A stretch of 64,000 nucleotides of DNA, taken from NCBI GenBank assembly GCA_016178705.1, contig JACOST010000001.1, positions 80,001 through 144,000 of the forward strand, written 5' to 3'. The translations under genes and the position numbers were made by a program. The notes beneath the pieces were generated by a model. It ran no database searches, was not told where the DNA came from, and worked only from the letters and a program-made list of their open reading frames with translations. Positions 59,538 to 64,000 of this stretch are shown one piece after another; positions within the stretch are counted from its first letter, which is position 1; every line of letters starts with the position of its first letter. The stretch comes from Deltaproteobacteria bacterium. Lineage in GTDB: Bacteria > Desulfobacterota > Binatia > HRBIN30 > JACQVA1.

Positions 59538-62169
59538 TCTTCCAGGTCACGACGCGCTCGCCCTTGTAGCCGATGCGCTCGTCGAACTTCTCAAAGAACT
59601 GCGCGTAGCGGCCGTCGAGGTAGACCAGATGGGTGAACGTCGAACGCAGCAAGTACGGCGGACCAATGAGCACACGCTGATTGACGAGATCGAGCAGGAC
59701 GCCCAGCCGAGCATCCGTGGCGCTTGCGGGCGACACCTCGTCGAGGTGATCGGCGCCCGCGATCACAATGCTGGCGGGCACGCTATCGATGCGGTGTGAC
59801 GCGCTGCCACTGTCCGTGCGATGCAGCAGGAGTCGGCCGTTTGCCGGCGCGTCGATGTGGTAGCGAAACTCGTCGAGCACGGTCGTGCCGCGATCGAGCG
59901 GCACGTCGACTGGGCAGATCACGTCGCCGGCCTCGCTCGGGGCCCGGCACGGCTTCCAGTTTGGGTCGACGTAGCCGGTCGCCGGGCCGATGAAGTTGCG
60001 CACCGCGGCTTCGGACTGCAACGCGGTCGCTTGCAAATAGAGTCGCGTCGCATCCGCTCGAGAATGACCGAAGCGCTGCATCAAGTCTGCGACCGCGGCC
60101 GGCAGCGGGAGGTCGCGCGCGTGTGTGGCAATGTAGGCGCGCTCGACATCCCAGCTCCCCAGATGTCGCCACGCCGGCTGATCGATCAGTTCGGAGCTGA
60201 GCACGAGATACGCCGGCGGCGGCGAACAGTGCGAGGCTGCCAGAATGCGGGCGCTGGCTGCGGACTCGATGCCGCGCTTAGCGAGATACTGCTGCGCAGC
60301 AGAGCGATCCATGCTCGCGAGTTGAAGGATGACCCCGTGCGCGGTCACCTCATCGACGCCGGCTGCCAGCAAGCGGCCGTAGGCGCCGGCGTCGCCTTCA
60401 TCATCCGGCGTCGCATCCGAGCCGCAATCCAACATGCGCAACAGCCCGATCGCTTCGCGCTCGGTCGGCGCCAAAAACGCTCGCGCTATCCAGTGCGGGA
60501 TATGCGTCATCAGCGATCCGCCGTCGGCGCTGCCCCGGCGCTCGGCGACGAACTTCACCCAGTAGCCGTAGTCCCACCACGTGGTGACGATCGCGGACGA
60601 CGACGTTTCGTCGCGGATCCTCCGCAGGGCCTCCCACCACGCGGCGTTGATGCGAGGCACGTAGTTGCTCGCCACGGCATAGCCGCGCTGCACGGGCAAC
60701 ACCAACGTCCCGGCGAGCGCGATGAAGGCCACGCCGCCGGCGACTCGCGCAGAGGCAGGGACCAGACGCGCGGCCGCGTCACGGAGCCACTGCTGCAAGC
60801 GGCCGAGCAGTACGCCGAACGCGATACCGAACGGCGGCACCAGCAACATCACGAAGCGCAGGCCGCTGTGGGCTTGGAATAGCGCGCTCAGAAACCAGGC
60901 GATGACGATCACACCGGCACCGCGGTCGCTGGCGTCGTCGGCGGTTACGACGTGCAGACCGAGCGCCAGCCCCAGCGGCATCGCCAGCATCGCGATCAAC
61001 ACGAGTCGGCCGACGTCGGACATCAAGGCGAGATAGCCATAGAGGCAACTCCCACCGATGAATATGGCGAGTTGCCAGCGCTTCCAGTCGGAACGCGGTA
61101 GCGCCAGCAACAAGAGGCCGAGACAACCGAGGGCGAAGTACGCGCGGCCGCCGAGCCCGTCGGCGACGCTGCTCAAGTTTGTCCCACGAAGTTCGCCGAC
61201 GGTCACAAAGACATCCGGCCAGTACCGAGTCGGCGCTCCTCGAGCCGATGACTCGGGGGCCTCTCGAACCATGAACTCCGCGACAATCCCCGGAGCGCGC
61301 AGGTACCCCTTGAGCGATCCGTTCATCCACGCCGCCGCTCCCGTTGCAAGATAGAACATGCCGGACACGATCAACGCGGTGCGAAGCCGCAGCGCGTACG
61401 CCGCGGCCGCGCGGCGACGGTCGAGCAACGCCTGCGCGGCCACCAGGAGGACGTAAGCCGCCAACCCCGCCAGCAGCACCATGTAGGTGAAAAACCATCC
61501 GCGCCAAGTGGCGAGGTGCAAGCCGGCAGCGAGCGCCGCGGCCAACACGTACATCGCCCGTCGCCAGCCGGTGGCAGCCAAAGCGGCGCCGGCCGCGGCA
61601 AACATCCACAACGGCAGAATGACATTCCACACGTCGTTGTCGCTTCCCAGGCTGCGCTCGAGAAACACGGGGTTGGCGCCGATGACCACCGCGGCCGCCA
61701 CGCCGGCGAGATTGCCAGCGAGCCGTCGGCCCAGGCAGAACGCCGGCAGCACCCCTAGGGCGCCCACAATCGCTTGCACGAGAAACGAACTCGCCGGCAG
61801 CGGGAAGCCAGCGTCGAACCAGGTCAGGATACGTTGCACTGCTACAATCGCAGTGAAGTGTGCCGAGTGATTGTACATCGTCCGCCGCCCGACCGGCGCG
61901 TTGGAGTATCCGTCGTGGCATTTGCCGTCGGTCCCCTTCTCGCAGGTAGCGCCGGTGCGCAAATAGGTACGCGCGTCGGACAGCCACGCGTAGCTGTCGT
62001 AGTCGCCCAGGCAAGTGTAGTCGCGGCCGTCATCGGCGTGGTAGCGCAACTGCCCTTTGACGTTCTCTGGAACCGCCTGCAGCGCGAGCGGCAAGAGCCG
62101 CACCCACGCCACGAACGCAACCGCGGCCAGCGCCAGCGCGCCGGTCGTGACCCGCTCGCGGCGGCTCAC
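59518..62169 (-). CDS. Oligosaccharyltransferase, STT3/PglB/AglB family
   Basis: An 883-residue GT66 protein with about 11-13 membrane helices (1-490) and a large C-terminal exported domain. Catalytic hallmarks are visible: first acidic motif GDYDSYAWLSD (55-65), second DxD in SLGSDNDVWNVILPL (173-187), TVGE (323-326, the TIXE loop), and WWDYG (531-535) in TTWWDYGYWVKF. The cysteine pair in TCLGDY...CEKG could be a disulfide. It starts at GTG overlapping the WecA stop (4 bp). It should transfer the lipid-linked glycan to Asn sequons. Confidence 0.92.
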   Translation of the reverse strand: MSRRERVTTGALALAAVAFVAWVRLLPLALQAVPENVKGQLRYHADDGRDYTCLGDYDSYAWLSDARTYLRTGATCEKGTDGKCHDGYSNAPVGRRTMYNHSAHFTAIVAVQRILTWFDAGFPLPASSFLVQAIVGALGVLPAFCLGRRLAGNLAGVAAAVVIGANPVFLERSLGSDNDVWNVILPLWMFAAAGAALAATGWRRAMYVLAAALAAGLHLATWRGWFFTYMVLLAGLAAYVLLVAAQALLDRRRAAAAYALRLRTALIVSGMFYLATGAAAWMNGSLKGYLRAPGIVAEFMVREAPESSARGAPTRYWPDVFVTVGELRGTNLSSVADGLGGRAYFALGCLGLLLLALPRSDWKRWQLAIFIGGSCLYGYLALMSDVGRLVLIAMLAMPLGLALGLHVVTADDASDRGAGVIVIAWFLSALFQAHSGLRFVMLLVPPFGIAFGVLLGRLQQWLRDAAARLVPASARVAGGVAFIALAGTLVLPVQRGYAVASNYVPRINAAWWEALRRIRDETSSSAIVTTWWDYGYWVKFVAERRGSADGGSLMTHIPHWIARAFLAPTEREAIGLLRMLDCGSDATPDDEGDAGAYGRLLAAGVDEVTAHGVILQLASMDRSAAQQYLAKRGIESAASARILAASHCSPPPAYLVLSSELIDQPAWRHLGSWDVERAYIATHARDLPLPAAVADLMQRFGHSRADATRLYLQATALQSEAAVRNFIGPATGYVDPNWKPCRAPSEAGDVICPVDVPLDRGTTVLDEFRYHIDAPANGRLLLHRTDSGSASHRIDSVPASIVIAGADHLDEVSPASATDARLGVLLDLVNQRVLIGPPYLLRSTFTHLVYLDGRYAQFFEKFDERIGYKGERVVTWKINWPDP

Positions 62170-63215
62170 GAACGCACTCCGTAGCCCAACTTGCGCACCG
62201 CAGCGTAAATGGCCACGACCACGCCGGCCACCAGCAGCGCATTGCCTCGACCACCGATCACGATGGCGAGATAGGCCAGCACGCTCAAGAGCACGGACAC
62301 CGCATAGAGCAACAGCACGGCGCGGCGCTGGCTCAACCCGCGACGAAGCAACCGGTGATGAATGTGCTCCTGATCGGCCCGGAAGATGCCCGCCGCTCCC
62401 GCGGCGGAGAAGCGCCGCAGCATCGACAATCCGGTTTCGATGATCGGAAGACCGAGTACCAGCAGCGGGGCCAACACGACGACAATCGTGCTACCTTTCC
62501 CTTGCGCCTGGATCGACAACACGGAGAGAAGAAAGCCAACAACCAGTGCCCCGGAGTCGCCGAGAAAAATCGACGCCGGATGAAAGTTGTAGACCAGGAA
62601 ACCGACCAACGCCCCGGCCAACGTCGCCGCGAGCAGTCCAGCCTCCGGCCGTTCCTGCATTTGCGCGACCACGATCAACGTCACGGCGGCGATCACGCCA
62701 ACGCCGGCCGCGAGTCCGTCGAGCCCATCGATGAGATTGACTGCGTTGGTGATGCCGACGATCCACAGCAGCGTGATAGGAGTGCCGAACACGCTCAGCG
62801 CGATGTAGCCGCCGGTGAACGGGTTGGTCACGGCACTAAATCCATAGCCGCCGGCGAGCGCCATCAACCCAGCAACGATCTCGACCGCCAGCTTCGGCCA
62901 CGGCCCGAGACCGCGGACGTCATCGATGACGCCGACGGTGACCACGCAGAGCGTGCCCGCCAACAGCCACAGCAACTGCGGAAGTTCGCCAAATGGCTTG
63001 ATGCCGCCGGCAGCGGCGCCGATTGCGAGCGCTGCCAGCATCGCTGCCACCACCGCCAACCCGCCGAGGCGCGGGACATTGTTGCGATGCACGCGGCGAT
63101 CACCCGGTACGTCGACCGCACCGAAGCGTGCGGCGGCGGCGCGCACCACCGGCGTCGCCAACAATGCCAGCGCGGTAGCAGTCGTGAACTGCAGTCCGTA
63201 TCCACCCATCATCAT
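62166..63215 (-). CDS. WecA/TagO-type undecaprenyl-P GlcNAc-1-phosphate transferase
   Basis: A 349-residue polyprenyl-P hexosamine-1-P transferase (MraY/WecA/ALG7 superfamily) with about 10-11 helices. It shows VDVPGDRRVHRNNVPRLGG (start of loop 1), VIDDVRGLG, NAVNLIDGLDGLAAG, FLGDSGAL and the carbohydrate-site loop DQEHIHHRLLRRG. It starts at one of three ATGs at 63209-63215 after GAGCGG. The longer frame would translate a dispersed repeat. It overlaps the oligosaccharyltransferase start, making a two-gene operon that supplies and uses the lipid-linked glycan. Confidence 0.9.
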   Translation of the reverse strand: MMMGGYGLQFTTATALALLATPVVRAAAARFGAVDVPGDRRVHRNNVPRLGGLAVVAAMLAALAIGAAAGGIKPFGELPQLLWLLAGTLCVVTVGVIDDVRGLGPWPKLAVEIVAGLMALAGGYGFSAVTNPFTGGYIALSVFGTPITLLWIVGITNAVNLIDGLDGLAAGVGVIAAVTLIVVAQMQERPEAGLLAATLAGALVGFLVYNFHPASIFLGDSGALVVGFLLSVLSIQAQGKGSTIVVVLAPLLVLGLPIIETGLSMLRRFSAAGAAGIFRADQEHIHHRLLRRGLSQRRAVLLLYAVSVLLSVLAYLAIVIGGRGNALLVAGVVVAIYAAVRKLGYGVRS

Positions 63216-63285
63216 CCGCTCATCATGCGCCACGCGTCTTCGAGCACGCGACCTCCTACACGATTTGCGCACCCGATGACTAGCT

Positions 63286-63415
63286 TCGATGCGACAAAAA
63301 ATGGATTCACCGCAGAGCGCGCCGAGAGCGCCGAGCCATAGAGCGGGAGACCACGAAGGAGCCCGACGCAACTCCACACTCCTCTCTGCGGTCTCCGCGC
63401 TCTTGGCGGTGCGCC
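63286..63415 (-). repeat. Dispersed repeat, copy C (reversed, shorter)
   Basis: On the minus strand it reads GGCTCGGCGCTCTCGGCGCG then CTCTGCGGTGAATCC, the same right-hand part as copies A and B. The left part is truncated to about 120-130 bp. It lies between the wecA-like and CMD-family genes. Confidence 0.8.
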
Positions 63416-63486
63416 CTTGCACGACGATGCGGTCGCGGCCTATACGCCGAGCGCTGTATCAATCATTGAGAGAGAGGAGAGAACCA

Positions 63487-63858
63487 ATGGCGGAGCAACC
63501 GGATTATCTCGCGCGCGGGCGCGAAGTGGCAGGCAAGTTGTGGGGGACACGCGCCGGCGGGCAGGAGTTGCCGGGGCACAAACTGGCGCCGGAGTTTTTC
63601 GGACTGGTCGCCCAGTTTGTGTTCGGCATGTTCTGGTCGCGGCCGAATCTCGATCTGCGCAGCCGCAGCCTGTGTACCGTCGCCCAACTCGCCGCACTCG
63701 GCAAGATCGACGAGCTGAAGGGCCACCTGATGGGCGCACTCAACCTCGGCATCACGCGCGAAGAGTTGATCGAAGTGCTGATGCAGACGGCGTGCTACGC
63801 CGGTGTTCCGGCAGCGGTCACCGCGCTCAATGCCGCGGCGGACATTTTGAAGGCGTGA
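63487..63858 (+). CDS. Carboxymuconolactone decarboxylase (AhpD-like) family protein
   Basis: A 123-residue CMD-family protein. Family features are PEFFGLVAQFVFGMFWSRP, RSLCTVAQLAALGK, ELKGHLMGALNLGITREEL and EVLMQTACYAGVPAA. The CxxC of AhpD is missing, so a peroxidase role is unlikely; it is closer to the 4-carboxymuconolactone decarboxylase-like group. The start follows GAGAGAGGAGAGAACCA. It stands alone on this strand after the glycosylation genes. Confidence 0.85.
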   Translation: MAEQPDYLARGREVAGKLWGTRAGGQELPGHKLAPEFFGLVAQFVFGMFWSRPNLDLRSRSLCTVAQLAALGKIDELKGHLMGALNLGITREELIEVLMQTACYAGVPAAVTALNAAADILKA

Positions 63859-63891
63859 GCTGCAAGGACTAGACTCGTCATTGGCACCCCG

Positions 63892-64000
63892 ATGGTCGTG
63901 ACTCCTGAACGGCCTAGTAGAGGAAGGAAGAGCGTCGCGTGGGTCAGCGGCGTCGCACTCAGCATTTTGGGTGTTCTATTGGGCATCTTTGTCGCGTTGC
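63892..64000 (+). CDS. Start of an unidentified exported or membrane protein (cut by window edge)
   Basis: An open frame from ATG 63892 runs to the window end: a short polar start (VVTPERPSRGRKSVAW) and then a hydrophobic segment (VSGVALSILGVLLGIFVAL), like a signal peptide or membrane anchor. Only 36 codons are visible, so family and start are uncertain. Confidence 0.4.
   Translation, partial: MVVTPERPSRGRKSVAWVSGVALSILGVLLGIFVAL

Noticed and set aside
63216-63422. N-terminal extension of the WecA-like protein
   Set aside because: It translates dispersed repeat copy C, and the triple ATG near 63212 follows a GAGCGG box and fits the family start.

Overview
This is a GC-rich bacterial chromosome segment that is densely coded on both strands. 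It looks Gram-negative and diderm: a lipoprotein of the CsgG type, an HpnB hopanoid-type glycosyltransferase, and BepA-like periplasmic M48 protease. It carries a ferredoxin-based 2-oxoacid oxidoreductase, a tungsten/molybdenum-type aldehyde oxidoreductase, DUF1800/DUF1501 secreted proteins, and a secreted protein with two EF-hand-like repeats and a Thr/Pro linker. The order zapA - candidate 6S RNA - rny - ymdB - tyrS recalls deltaproteobacterial lineages. My best guess is a deltaproteobacterium-related uncultured lineage such as Candidatus Binatota; this is inference from gene content, not a computed placement.

Layout. 1-9.5 kb (minus strand): cell-cycle and RNA housekeeping genes (smc, ftsY, zapB-like, zapA, a candidate structured RNA, rny, ymdB, tyrS) with an HNH nuclease upstream. 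9.6-14.3 kb (plus): RNase G and korAB. 14.4-18 kb: a CsgG-like lipoprotein behind a near-consensus sigma-54 promoter, DoxX, and aldehyde:ferredoxin oxidoreductase. 18-24 kb (plus): a MetE-core paralogue, an AAC(3)-fold acetyltransferase, then hemD-hemE-hemH-hemY with overlapping stops and starts. 24-39 kb: mixed metabolic and envelope genes (GH toroid enzyme, DUF1800/DUF1501 pair, COG3146 protein, HpnB, AAA+ ATPase, three oxidoreductase/hydrolase genes) punctuated by two 81-bp paired-palindrome elements. 39-41 kb: a short accessory patch with an integron attC-like site behind a hypothetical gene, and a toxin-antitoxin pair. 41-48.7 kb: M48 protease, a double IS630-type HTH protein, TrmJ-like methyltransferase, PIG-L deacetylase, a receiver protein next to a sigma-54 activator, rph and rdgB. 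48.8-51 kb: four tRNA genes (Pro, Arg, His, Lys); the tRNA-Lys 3' end is duplicated 1.4 kb away around a decayed insert.

The most striking part is 53.8-63.2 kb. Six genes there together resemble a eukaryote-style N-glycosylation pathway in a bacterium: a WecA/ALG7-type GlcNAc-1-phosphate transferase, a MurG-like (ALG13/14-type) GlcNAc transferase, a full-length ALG1-like mannosyltransferase, an ALG11-like glycosyltransferase, a PglK-type ABC flippase, and an STT3/PglB/AglB oligosaccharyltransferase with recognisable catalytic motifs. The assignments come from motif recognition by eye; the pathway is inferred from the set.

A roughly 120-185 bp dispersed repeat occurs three times (47.9, 56.9 and 63.3 kb), two of them inside or at the edge of the glycosylation locus. 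Start sites were re-chosen wherever the longest frame ran through repeats, intergenic DNA or past a clear ribosome binding site.
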